This document shows, piece after piece, positions 48,093 to 59,000 of a DNA stretch of 64,000 nt (positions are counted from its first letter, which is position 1; each line of letters starts with the position of its first letter). This DNA comes from Aralia elata (Eukaryota; Streptophyta; Magnoliopsida; Apiales; Araliaceae): the NCBI GenBank assembly GCA_034770075.1, contig CM068388.1, positions 17,975,206 through 18,039,205 of the forward strand. The letters are read 5' to 3'. The notes beneath the pieces are model-generated. The model had not been told where the DNA came from, did no database searches, and saw only the letters and a list, made by a program, of their open reading frames with translations. The position numbers and the translations under genes are program-made.

Positions 48093-50950
48093 TGTGACCC
48101 AGATTTTTTGAAAATAAAATTGAAATAAGGATTTAATAAAATTCTTATTATGAGGTGTAGCGGATTGAATATAAAATATATATGTGTTATATATATTTAT
48201 GTGGCTTATGTGATAAGAGAATAAATATGTGTGAATTATATATTTATTATAGATTAAGCGATGAGATGAGGTCTAATAGTTAGCCCAAACTAATTAATTC
48301 GATTAGTATGGACTAACTGACGAATCGTTTAATCATATAGAAGGAAGTCAAACTCGAATTTAAGTTCGGACTGAGCTGTAATGATGATGAGGAAGAAAGA
48401 AAGAAGAATGTAACGATCATGAGTCATAGGTAACTTAGTAATTCGAGCTTATGGATATTATTGAATAAAATAGAATTTTATTAATAATATTATGTGTTAA
48501 GCGTTTAAATGTTATATTATGACCTAGATTATGTGTAGGCGATAATTAGTAAGTATGAAAGTTTTCGTATAAGCTAATATGGTGGTTTCGAAAAATATCG
48601 TTAGAGTACTATTTATTAGATTAAATAAATAGTTGAATGATATTATTATTGAACGAGTTATTTGGCGTAAGGCGTTAACCCAAATATGGGTGTGATATAT
48701 ATACGTTGATGTATATGATTATGGGGATTTAATTGGGAAGAGTAGCGATCGCGAATCATGAATAGCCTTGTAATTTGGGTTTATTAATATTATTAAATGG
48801 ATTAAACATTATTTTTATGAGAGGTATTTTGAGGTTATTTTATAACCTGGATTATGTATATGTGTTGGTTTTTAAGTGTTGTTGTCGCGTAGGAGCGAAT
48901 AGATTGATCTCGCAAAAAATCGCTAAATCACTATTCACGGGCACGTTTCCCGAGGCATTATTCACGCCCGAATATTTTTACGTCTTTTTTGATTTCTATT
49001 AATTTTGTTAAGACATGTACGCGAAGAAATAATTTTTCCAAGCGTCAGAAATTTTATTTAAGCCCGAACAAGATTTATTTCGTATCCGAAATGTATTATA
49101 TGGATGTTCCGAATATATAGATAAATCTCATAATAATTATTTTTACGCGTCCCAATATGTTATGGGAGTACCCATTTTAATTATGGGTAGGATTATTAAG
49201 CAAATTTGGTACAAAAGTGAGAGTATTCGGATATATTTTTGTGTATTTGTGTACTTATTTTTGCATGTTACTCTAAAAGGGAACCAACCAAACTCCCTTA
49301 GCCAATTAAGATTGAGGAAGGAAAGGAGTTGTCGGCAATGTTGGGCATTTGCCAAACCAAATGCATTGAGCCCCTACAGTTGCAATCCTCTCCCTTTATT
49401 GATTAACCCACCCCTTCTCGTGAGCATCCCATCCATTCTTTCTCTTCCATTCCAGTTGTTGCAGAAAAGTTCTAGTGAAAAGGTGTTAAAACAAATATTT
49501 GGTGATGATTCTGGTGAAGAACACTTAGAACACCTAAAAACATATTATGAACTTAGTACTTTGGCCTAAGATTTGGCCATGTTGGTGTTAATGGATAGCT
49601 CTGAATTTATGATATGTTGTAGCCCCATGTCTTAGGAGTCTATAAAATCTGAAATGGACCAATTTGAACGTGTATAGAAGAAGTTATGAAGGTTGGAGTG
49701 AATGAGGGTCGGATTGCACGAACGAAGCAATCTGCAACACCTGAGCACCGACACAGCCTCAGTGCCTCTCACGGAGGCCTCGCTGAGCTACCTGGATGCT
49801 GGCGCAGCCTCCGTGATTCTCACGGAGGCCTCGCTGACTGCCTGATTCTAGAATTTTTAGCATGAACACTTGTTGGTAAAATGACCATAACTTTCTCATA
49901 TGAACTCGGATTATATTGATATGGACTGTCATATACAGCAGGAATAGAAATATATTTGTAATGTTTATTAAATAGTGTATTAGTTAAGGTCTTCGTACTT
50001 GAGATTAGATGGGAACATGTTGTAATAATCTTGTAATTACTTTCATGTAGTAAGATCATATTTTAGTTATGGTTTCGAGGCTTAGGACGATAATATTTAT
50101 ATTATATCAGTGTAAATATTTTTATTATTCCGCAATGAGTTATTATTAACAATGTTTTCAAAACCGGACCGTTCATTGAACCGGAAAAGGTGCCGGGTGG
50201 ATGGGTCACTGGTCCAACCAGTGGTCGGACCGTTATTGACCCAGTGACGTCATTAATATGTAATAAATAATAAATAATTAAATATATTAATTATTATTAT
50301 ATATTATATAAAATATTTAGTAAATATGTAAAATTAATCAATTTATCTACACAAAAAAAAAAAATTAAACCTATTTGTACAATGTTTACGTTATAAAATT
50401 CAAATAAATACTAAATTTATATAAAAAGAAATATATTAAATCATGATCATAACTCAAAACTCAAGAGTGATAAAATCAAACACATAAATATAAACATCTC
50501 TAGGATACATTCAATCAAATTTGGTAAAAAAAAAACTAAATCTATTTGTACAATGTTTACTTTATAGTTTATACAATTCAAATAAATACTAAATTTATAT
50601 GAAAAGAAAGATATTAAATCATGATCATAACTTAAAACTCAATCAAATTCGAAAAAAAAAAAAAAAAAAAAAAAAAATGGTTGAGGTAGGGAACCGGTAA
50701 AACCGGTGACCCGGTGACCGGGTCACTGGGTCGACCGGTCCAACCGCCGGGTCGCCGGGTTTGACCGGTTTTTGACCAAAAACCGGTTTTTTCAAAAAAC
50801 CGGACCGGAGTACCAACCGGTTCCGGTTTTTACCGGTCGGACCGCCGGTCCGGTCCGGGTTTAATTACAGTGATTATTAGAATGATGTATGAGTTGCACA
50901 GTGATGGACCGAATTCGTAGATAAGGTAAGCCGGATTTTGGGGTGTCACA
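48093..50950 (+). repeat. 5' LTR of the truncated gypsy element
   Basis: 2.86 kb including an inserted CCGG-rich MITE. Contains the GTTGGTAAAATGACCATAAC block at 49871, also seen in solo LTR D. Open frames inside, such as 49162-49569, show no domain. Confidence 0.7.
50155..50866. mobile_element. CCGG-rich non-autonomous element (MITE-like)
   Basis: Both ends are built of CCGGACCG/CCGGT words in inverted orientation: left TTTTCAAAACCGGACCG, right ends CCGGTCCGGTCCGGGTTTA. The middle is AT-rich and non-coding with a 25-bp A tract at about 50650. Flanks TTAACAATG and ATTACAGTG could be a decayed 9-bp target duplication (6 of 9), so superfamily is uncertain (hAT or Mutator). Confidence 0.6.
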
Positions 50951-51529
50951 TGTTGGTATCAAAGTTGTAGATTATAAACCTTAGGCGAGAGTACCTTAGG
51001 CTATAACCTTAGAGAAGAAAGGTGTAGGTGATAAAGAGATAAACTCAGATAGAGTTTGAACAATAAGAAATAGATTTAGAAAATTCCTAAAGAGAAGAAT
51101 TAAGATATATGGGAAGATTCAAAGAAGAATCTTGAAGAATTATAAAAGATGAGAATTAGGAGTTACTTGACTCCAATAATAAAGATGACAAATGTTGATA
51201 AATAGACGAGGTCTATAAGATGAAGATGCATAAAAATCTTATAATATGATTAAAGAGAAGAGTAAAGAAGATCATAGGATGAAACGATCATAAGGTACAA
51301 AATATCGTAATGTAAAACGATTAAGGAATAAGATCACAACGTGATCGGATTAACTTGTAGAATAATAGATAATCTGTTAAACGAATGAAAATTTATAGCT
51401 TGACGCTATAAAGAGAAGATATTATGAAATAGTATGATGGAAACTCAAGAAGAGTTAGAGATGATAAATACGGATTAAAGAAAATTCGTATTAAGCAAAG
51501 AGAAGACTATAATTTTATGGGATTTCTAT

Positions 51530-51660
51530 TGTCCTGCGAACGGCTTCAGTGCCTGCCGCGGACTGGCGTGCGGCTCTTCGGCCTGCTATTATCCTGCGAG
51601 CGGCTTCGGTGCCTGCTACGGATTGGGGAGCAACACCTTGGCCTGCTCCTTTCTCGTCGA
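51530..51660 (-). repeat. 60-bp repeats coding SR motifs (right part)
   Basis: CCTGCG anchors at 51533 and 51593, again 60 bp apart. They encode RSRHRSRSQDNSR and related units at the N-terminal side of Tat gag. Confidence 0.85.
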
Positions 51661-52176
51661 GTCCCGTCCGGACGATGTGTCCTGGATCGGTCTCCTGACG
51701 AATCTTCTTGACACCGATGATGACTGGAGGAAGCTTCTTCTCCGTGTAGCAACGACGCCAACTGCTTATCCAACTTTATTTGCTGAAGGAGTAGGACCTC
51801 CATTGCGTCTTTGTTCTGTTGCACCTTTCTGGCCAAGATCAACTCCCTCTTGTCTCGTCCTTGATCTGGCCTAGAGTTCTGGTCATCGGCACCATCGTTA
51901 TGGCCCCCGTCCTTCGTGTAGTAGGGAACAGTTTCCTTTTGACAGCTATCCGGGGGTCGAATTGGCCCACCGAGTGACTCTGGGGGCTCAGCCTATCCGA
52001 GATGCTCTTAGATGGCTCCAACCTGTCTTTGACCGATCCTCAAGGCTAGAGTGTATTGGTTGTTGACTTATTCTGTGCTGATACCGTTTTTGTATTATTT
52101 GACACCATGATTTCCAATCGAATACTATTAAGTGATTGTATGTTATGTTGCACTAAGGCCCTACTTTTAACGTCAA

Positions 52177-52659
52177 TGTTAACGCCAAGATTTCGCCGCG
52201 CGTCCAATCACCAAAATACGCGCCAAATCCTACACAAGAACGAAACCACACTCAAGAGCCTGACGGTTTGGGCCGCCGAGGGATAGCTCCAGTGTGAGAA
52301 TAAATACAGGTTGTTCAAGGTATTAACAATGGAGGTTTAACACTTTAGTGAACAAAAAGTCATTATCTATAAATTTAGGGTTTAGCCTTGTATTTATAGA
52401 TGATCACACCGCCTTCATCGTCCTGTTTCCCAACTGTAATAGGATCCCTAATCATGGTAATTATGTCCGACTTCCTTAAAGAAAGGAAGTCGGACATAAT
52501 CCTGACTCTATCCTTAGGAACTAGAATCCAATTATAGTTAGAAATCTTAGATTCCTTAAAGTTCTCATACTGCCCAAAATAAAATCCTACGTGGGGTTAT
52601 TACCTCCACATGGACAAAACCCATCGGATCCATCGGGCCCAATTATCCATATCCTAACA
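52177..52659 (-). repeat. 5' LTR of Tat-like element
   Basis: 483 bp, aligned with 31540-32036. The 14-bp length difference is mainly explained by one replaced segment that forms a perfect hairpin (next entry). Confidence 0.88.
52460..52500. repeat. Perfect 18-bp hairpin in Tat 5' LTR
   Basis: Arms 52460-52477 and 52483-52500 are exact complements (ATTATGTCCGACTTCCTT) around a 5-nt loop. In the sister LTR the right arm is present (one base different), but the left arm position holds an unrelated 28-bp sequence (31823-31850). Confidence 0.95.
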
Positions 52660-53135
52660 GCATCATGTGTGTACATATTATGTTTTTTAGTTTCTCTACG
52701 TAACTAAAACATAATTAATGTGTATTTTATAATTTTTGATAAATTGTCGAAGATGCATCATAATATAGTACTCCCTTCGTTTCATAATATTTGATCATTG
52801 TTAACTTTTTAAAGTCAACTTAAGAGACTTTTAAACTCACAATTAACATAGATTATTTTAATTTTAATTAATATAATGATGATTATTATAAACTATCTAA
52901 AAAGTATTACTCATTGTAAATTTTATTGTTTCATAATTTTTAATGAGTAGTCTCAATTTTAAGTTTAAAAATGTCTCAAATTGACTTTCAAAAGTCAATA
53001 ACGATCATATAATTTGGAACAGATGGAATATAAGTTATGTAAACAATAATTGTGGGACTTTATTTTTTTTATTGTGAGGTTTGTACTCTAACCCCTAGAG
53101 TGTGAGTCAAACCAACGATGATAGTTGTGCAAGGT
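52660..53135. repeat. Tandem duplication, copy B (right part)
   Basis: Continues copy B after the Tat insertion and aligns with 30302-30437 plus 31157-31497 of copy A. After GTTGTGCAAG the sequence diverges into unique flank. Confidence 0.83.
52771..53028. mobile_element. Stowaway-like MITE, copy B, intact
   Basis: 258 bp. The left end is CTCCCTTCGTTTCATAATAT; the complement of the right end is TTCCATCTGTTCCAAATTAT. TA flanks both sides. Inner repeats AAAGTCAA are also inverted. Typical Stowaway (Tc1/mariner) structure. Confidence 0.82.
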
Positions 53136-53600
53136 CAAAAATTCGAGTCTGCCATTTAATAAGAAATCAAAATTTAACAGTCTATATATAAAAGATTAAT
53201 GATAAGTTTATGTAATTCCACTTGTGTTCCCTTCCCCACCTTCCCCTAGACCTAGATTTAGTATGTAGGTTCTAAAAAAAAGTTTGTGAGGTATTTAATA
53301 TTGAGAGACCTGAGATAGTTAAGATTATTATGCAATTTAAGAAACTTGTACTCATACCACTCCAAAATGGAAGCGTTGAATTTTTTTTATAATTAATATT
53401 AATAATCTCTCATTTATTAGAACTTGTGAAAATATTAAATTTTCATAACATTTTTTTATCAATAAAGAGAAAAGATTACACTTTATGGATGGGATGATAA
53501 TACAAATCTCATAATAAATAATAATGAATGTCTTACGATAAAAGATAAATACAAACTCATTCGTTAGAGATAATCCAACGTGGAACTTACTAATCTCTTA
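53136..53600. other. Spacer, nothing recognised
   Basis: AT-rich sequence between the duplication and the Harbinger-like element. No gene. Confidence 0.45.
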
Positions 53601-54371
53601 TGTTGTGTTTGTGAGTTTGGAGGGATGAGATGAGAACGGAAAGTATAGGAAGGGAAGGGATGGGAAAGGATGGGAAGAGATTATAGTTTTCTTTTGTCAT
53701 ATTTATGAGTTTTAAAAAGGAAGAGATGAGATGAGATTTTAATTAAATTTTTCCTTGTTTGTGAGTTTAAAAGTAGGTGGAGAGAAGTGATTCTTATTTT
53801 TAAACTACACTATTACTATATTACCATTACATATATAAATATAAGAAATGATATGATTTAATAATGTCTATCTATTAGAATTATTTTGCTTAGTCTTTTT
53901 TTTTTTTGCTTTGTTACACACACACATATATATTGACTTACTTGTACTATATTTATTTTTGTCAAAAAAAACATACTTGTAATTATAATATATTATATAA
54001 TTTGGGGAAGTCAAAATATACCTCTTAATTTGGGAAATTGTGATGGAATATTATATTCCCTCCATACCAAAATTAGAGATAAATTTTAACGTTTCAAAAT
54101 AAATTTGCAAAATCATAAATTCAAAATTAATATAATTATCTGTATTAAAACTAAATAAATTTTTATTAATTTTAAATTTTAGAATTTTCTAATGAACCCT
54201 AAAAAGTTACTTCAATAAGCTATTCTCAATGATCTTTTATTCATATTATATTATTACATGCGTCATGTCAAAAACTATAGTAATAACAAATTAATTATTT
54301 TTGGAACTATCTTCCATAATTGATATAGTTATTTTTTATGAAAATAAGTATACAAATAATAGTAAGCCGTA

Positions 54372-54408
<37 letters not shown>

Positions 54409-54793
54409 TCACGTGGCAATATGTTCTTGTATATTATTATAATAATTTTACTGATTTTTGATGTTGTCACTGACTTGGGGTTTGATGCGTTGAACTCGGG
54501 TGCAAAAAGAAAAATGTAATTGAGATTTATAATAGTGAGAGTAAAATTGTCATATTATTTATTTTACAAGGTTATTTTTGGTAATGTAAAATATCTCACT
54601 TTCTTATCATTTTCCATTCCTCCAAATCCTCTCACTTTTGAGGAAAAAATTTTGAACAAAAAATTAAATCAATTTTACCTCAAAATCCCTTCATTTCTTC
54701 CCTAAAAAAAATCACAAACATAGAATTTGGAGGAATTTTAATTATTTTCCATTCCCTTGCTTTCTCCCCAAATAAAAACTTACAAACACAATA
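53601..54793. mobile_element. Harbinger-like non-autonomous element, 1.2 kb
   Basis: Ends TGTTGTGTTTGTGAGTTT and, as complement of the right end, TATTGTGTTTGTAAGTTT, flanked by TTA at 53598-53600 and 54794-54796. Sub-terminal GGGATGAGATGAG/CTCTCAC-type segments are also complementary. A 3-bp TWA target fits PIF/Harbinger. There is no transposase. A Stowaway-like end (TTCCCTCCATACC, 54048) inside suggests a smaller nested MITE. Confidence 0.7.
54373..54407. repeat. (GT)n(AT)n microsatellite
   Basis: Compound dinucleotide run inside the Harbinger-like element. Confidence 0.9.
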
Positions 54794-54898
54794 TTAGTCT
54801 CACTCTTAACCAATAACCATCATATATATTAATATGATAAACTTCACTGACTTGTTTTAATATCTTGAATATTAAAAATTACTCCCTTTATCCTACAA

Positions 54899-55177
54899 AA
54901 TTAATTTTATTTATATAATAATATATTTCCTAAAGAGATATATTTTTGTTGATGATAATAGAAGATTGCACACTCTGGTTAAACTAAACTACACAATTTT
55001 GATACCATATCACAACTATTAAACTAAATATCCATCAATTAATTTTATTTATATTAAAAATTATTTTTTAAAAAGAGTTATATTTTTGCTGATGATAATA
55101 GAATATTACACTCTCCTTAAACTAAACTACACAATTTCGATACCATATCACAACTATTAAACTAAATACCCATTAAT
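54899..55177. repeat. 140-bp tandem duplication
   Basis: Two head-to-tail copies. The shared words GATGATAATAGAA at 54951 and 55091 and ATACCATATCACAACTATTA set the period at 140 bp. Divergence is modest. It lies upstream of the kinase gene. Confidence 0.88.
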
Positions 55178-56059
55178 AATCAATAATATATATACATATA
55201 TATATATATATATCTAAAAATTGAAAATAAATTTCTTTGTAAAACGGGTGGAGCTATAATTAGTTAACAAATCCTTCATTCCACAAAAATAGTATTATTT
55301 ACAAAATTTGTAAAAATTAATAATTATACACAAAAGATAAGGTTATAAATTTTAAATTTTTTGCCTCAAATAATATGATATTAAATAAAATAAAAATATT
55401 TTATAACATAATTAATTACAAGAGATTTAGTCCGTCAATGTAATACTCCTATTACTATATCATTAGAGTCGTTTTTTAGACAAAAATAATTAAGACTTCT
55501 AACATTATTCATACACAAAAAAGCACAAAAAATATAGAAAAGAAAGACAATAGAAGCGGGACCCATAGATAAAATTTTTTATCCAACACATAAGTCTAAG
55601 TGTTTGTTTTATATATAGTTTTATGCACATAAAATTATTCAGGAACACAAAAAATATTTGAATAATAATCCAATAAACGCTCAACCTCTCTGTTTTCTCT
55701 CTATAAGTGCTGTACATTTCTGTGGGTCACTGCGGGGTTTAAGGCTGGGAGTACATGTCGGAGCTCAGCGTTCGCTTTCGCACTGATTTTCTTCCACCTG
55801 TCTACCCTTCAACGGACCATAATCACACCCCATTCAAATACCCCTTAAGAGAGAGAAAATAAGAAATGGGGAGAAATTTGTAGAAAATCAAATTGCTGTT
55901 TTAGATTTTTGGTGAAATAATGGGGACTTTGAATGAGAAAGATTTCTTTCCATTTCTGTTGATTTCTTTGGATTCCCTTTTGGATTAGTAGTATGGTCAC
56001 AGCTTTTCTTCTCTCTTCTTTGTGTTTGCTTTCTCTCTCTTTCCCTGTTCGTGGAATTC
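55178..56059 (+). promoter_or_regulatory. Upstream region and 5' UTR of the kinase gene
   Basis: AT-rich until about 55690, then more balanced. CTATAAGT at 55702 is a possible TATA box. A short upstream ORF, ATG 55866 to TAG 55881, would lie in the leader. Transcription start is not determinable here. Confidence 0.45.
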
Positions 56060-59000
56060 ATGGCTGCTGTTGCTGTTAGTTCTGATATTCCTCTCCCAGG
56101 GTAAGCCTCTTTTTCTTCTTCTTCTTCTTCTTCTTTTTTCTTCTTCGTGGAATTCAAGTTTTTAGCTCTTTTTCGGTTTATTGATTTTTTTTAAAAACCC
56201 TTTGTGTTGTTAAGCTTTTGTTAGCTTTTTGTGGAATTCGTCGATTTTTGAAGCAAACCCCATTATGTTTTAGCTTTTTATAGATTTTTGAAGCAAACCC
56301 ATTATGTTTTGGCTTTTAGCTTTTGTTGGTTTTGTAGATTTTTGAAACAAGCCCCTTTATGTTTTTAAGCTTTTGTTAGCTTTTGTGGGTTTTGTACATG
56401 TTTGAAGCAAAATCCATTATTTTCACTTTTAGCTCTACTGGGTTTTGTAGATTTTTGAAGTTGGCTTTTACCTTTTGTGGGTTTTGTAGATTTGTGTACA
56501 ACAATGTGTAATAGTGTGTATATACGACTCTATTTATGAGTTTGCAATTACTGTATACGGGTCTCTTAATTTTGCTAATCATATGGATTCACAACGTGCT
56601 TGAAGAAAATGAACGATCATAGTGTTTTTTGTGGCCTTTTGAGTTTTAGCTCATGGGTTTTTGGTTTTCCTAGAGACAGATATTTGTTTTCTTAATTCTT
56701 CTGTTTTTATTTCCTGGTTTTTGAAAATTGTAATTAGTAGTCAATGAGCCTAATGGTTTTGTTTTCTCTAGACTTTGCACAATGGTGCAAAATGTAGATT
56801 TCTTTAGCATTTTCTATTTGTGTTTATTGTTATTGTGGTTCTTTTAATGGAAATGTTACTTTACTTTACAGTTTATAAATCACATGGCTTGATTGGGGAT
56901 GTCTGAATAGAACATATTATAGAAGTTTCACATTAGATATCTCTTATATGTATGCTCAGATTTTGTATTTTTATGTCATATTAGTGGGAGTGTCAAGAGA
57001 TTTTGGTACATGAGCACTGTAGGATGTTTGTAACTCCTACTCATATTTTGTGAGTTTTGACCAATTAATTTCCTGGAAATAGTATTTTAGGTGACCCACA
57101 ATAGAATTTGGTAATGTGTTTTCAGTGATTTTAGTTCATCTGATTTTGTTTCTTTTCCATAGTTTTACCATATGTTTTTTGGTGAAACACGCAGACTTTA
57201 AGATATTTAAAATCATTTGCATGTGGTCTTACTGTTTAGCATCATCAAGGAAAAATCAGTGACGTTAGAAAGATCTTTTCATATTGCCGCCTTGTAGTAT
57301 ATTAAATGCTGATCCAATCTTTTGCTGCTCTCTATAGAAGAAGAGTATCTGAATTTGGAGCTTGTATTCATGTACACTAACAATGTAGAATCAAGGTATC
57401 TACGTACAATAACTAAACTGATTTTACTTTGCAGGATAGTAGATCGGTCTGTGATTCTTAATTTTTTTTGTCTTCTAAATTTTTAAGAGCAAATATTTCC
57501 GAAAATTTTGTTCATATTTCTTAGGCAGAGGAAATATTTTTATTTACATATTTATATAATGAATGAATGACTAATAGGTGCCATAGGGTGTCATGTCCAT
57601 AACATTGGAAGGATTAGGAGATTTTAAGCTATGCACTCTATGGTTTATTCTTCATTTTCTGTTAGTAATTCCTAATATGCTTAAGTAGATTTAGATTTAC
57701 CATGAAGCAGTTTCCTATCTCAATCTTTCCTTTCTATCCGAAAAGTTTGATGTGCGTAATTAAGAGAAGTATACGTAATGAGGCATAAGAGTGACAATTT
57801 TCTTCTCAATCAATACATACAACAGGGATAGATATCACTATCACTTCTTTTCCTTTCCTTTACCTCCTAATAATCAAATAAGTGATCTTGACTTTCAGTT
57901 GTATATTTGGAGTTGTTTGATTACTTTGCCCCCACAATATTTCTCTTCTTGTGTTATGGATCTTAAATAACATTTACTTTACTTGTTTTGAAAAAGTGGC
58001 AAGCCCTTGAGTACTGTACCCAAGAAACCCTCAGAAGGAAGTGCTCTCTGGCAGGGATACAAATTACTACGCCGTAAATTTTCTTACTCTTCCGCACAAG
58101 GTAATATGGTCATGTTATTTTACTACTGTTTATTCACAGGTCATCTTGTGTGTTTTTCTGAACTCTTGTGCACGTACGGTGTTTACTGTAGACTTGAGAT
58201 GTCTGGACATGGAAAAGGAGAAAGAGGATGCTTCCTCCCCTAGGGGAGTTATAGAAGCATGCATGAGAGGCGGGGACAAAGAATCAGATTCTACTGAAAG
58301 CAATACATCAGAATCTGAAACCCATTCTTCAAATTCATCATCACCTTCTCGCTGGCATAAATTCTTAAAAATATGGAAGAATAACCCAATTAAGAGGCTA
58401 CCTTCAATCGCTCCTATGGCTGTATCAAAGAGATCAAGAAGAAAGAGCCTGAGTGCCCGAGAAAATAGAGACGGTGGTTTATGCAATTTTAAGTCTCCCT
58501 GGAAGAATTTCACCCTCTCAGAACTCCAAACTGCAACCAGCAATTTTAGTTCTGGTTAGTAATTTTCTGAAACTTAGACCTGCCATCTGAAATAATGTTT
58601 AAAATCAAGAATTTTCTTGTTGAAATCGAGGGTGTCCCGACTCGTTGGACCATCCAAATGATCCCTCAGGCGCTGGACACCCTGGAAGAGACATGAACTA
58701 AACAATTCAGACATAAGTATGAGTGTGTAACCCATGAAGTTTGCAAAGATTGATCTTGTGACCTCCACCTTATTGAAGTGGAGCACACGTCATGGAGTCA
58801 AACCCCTGGGGTTGATTCACAACATTACCGGTTTCGTTAAAAAATCTTCTGGAATCTCAACTACAAGCTTAACAACTTCAGAAGAAAGTTCTGATTCGCT
58901 TTCTTTTTTTTTCTTTTCAATTTACCCATTTCTTAGCTGTGTAAATGTTTTTGAAATGTTGTGATAACATTATTAAATAATGCAGATTTAATTCTCTCCT

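Larger units (their letters stand above)
48093..51518 (+). mobile_element. Truncated gypsy element, chromovirus-like
   Basis: A long LTR (48093-50950) starts TGTGACCC and ends GGTGTCACA. It is followed by TTGGTATCAAAG, an initiator-tRNA-Met type primer site, then about 550 bp of AT-rich leader. The element stops near 51518 without gag or a second LTR. Long LTR, TGTGAC/GTCACA ends and iMet priming suggest a Tekay/Del-like chromovirus, but there is no protein to prove it. No target duplication is found, so the right border is probably a deletion. Confidence 0.72.
46790..52021 (-). pseudogene. Tat-like gag, SR-rich, split by an insertion
   Basis: Coding sequence is 52021 to about 51520 and 48092 to about 46790. 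After a short N-terminus it has a Lys/Gln-rich helix (51780-51842), then arginine-serine repeats encoded by 60-bp DNA repeats. The capsid core begins near 47800 (FTQEIKRVKVDKSKKMPPLE, TYDDTEDPYDHT) and continues through FHARFESNKQRGK, SFDQYVKRFREA and a nucleocapsid zinc motif CNYHQTSGHAT with Cys about 47000. Stops and frame changes are scattered. The repeat region is interrupted by the chromovirus-like insertion. Gag would package element RNA. Confidence 0.8.
31540..52659 (-). mobile_element. Ty3/gypsy element, Tat-like, with nested insertions
   Basis: LTRs at 31540-32036 and 52177-52659 start TGT(A/T)AACGC and end CCTAACA. Flanks are GTATC on the left (31535-31539) and GCATC on the right (52660-52664), a 5-bp duplication with one change. 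Order on the minus strand: 5' LTR, gag, protease, RT, RNase H, integrase, then an ORF on the opposite strand, PPT, 3' LTR. An antisense ORF between integrase and the 3' LTR is known from Tat-clade elements such as Grande and Retand. Every ORF is broken. Two insertions (36269-44980 and 48093 to about 51518) account for about 12 kb of its 21 kb. Confidence 0.85.

Noticed and set aside
49162..49569. 135-codon open frame in the chromovirus-like LTR
   Set aside because: Inside an LTR, no domain, no start context; LTRs of this type are non-coding.
58101..58139. GT-AG intron of 39 nt in the kinase gene
   Set aside because: Too short for a plant intron and open in frame; treated as exon sequence in the model.
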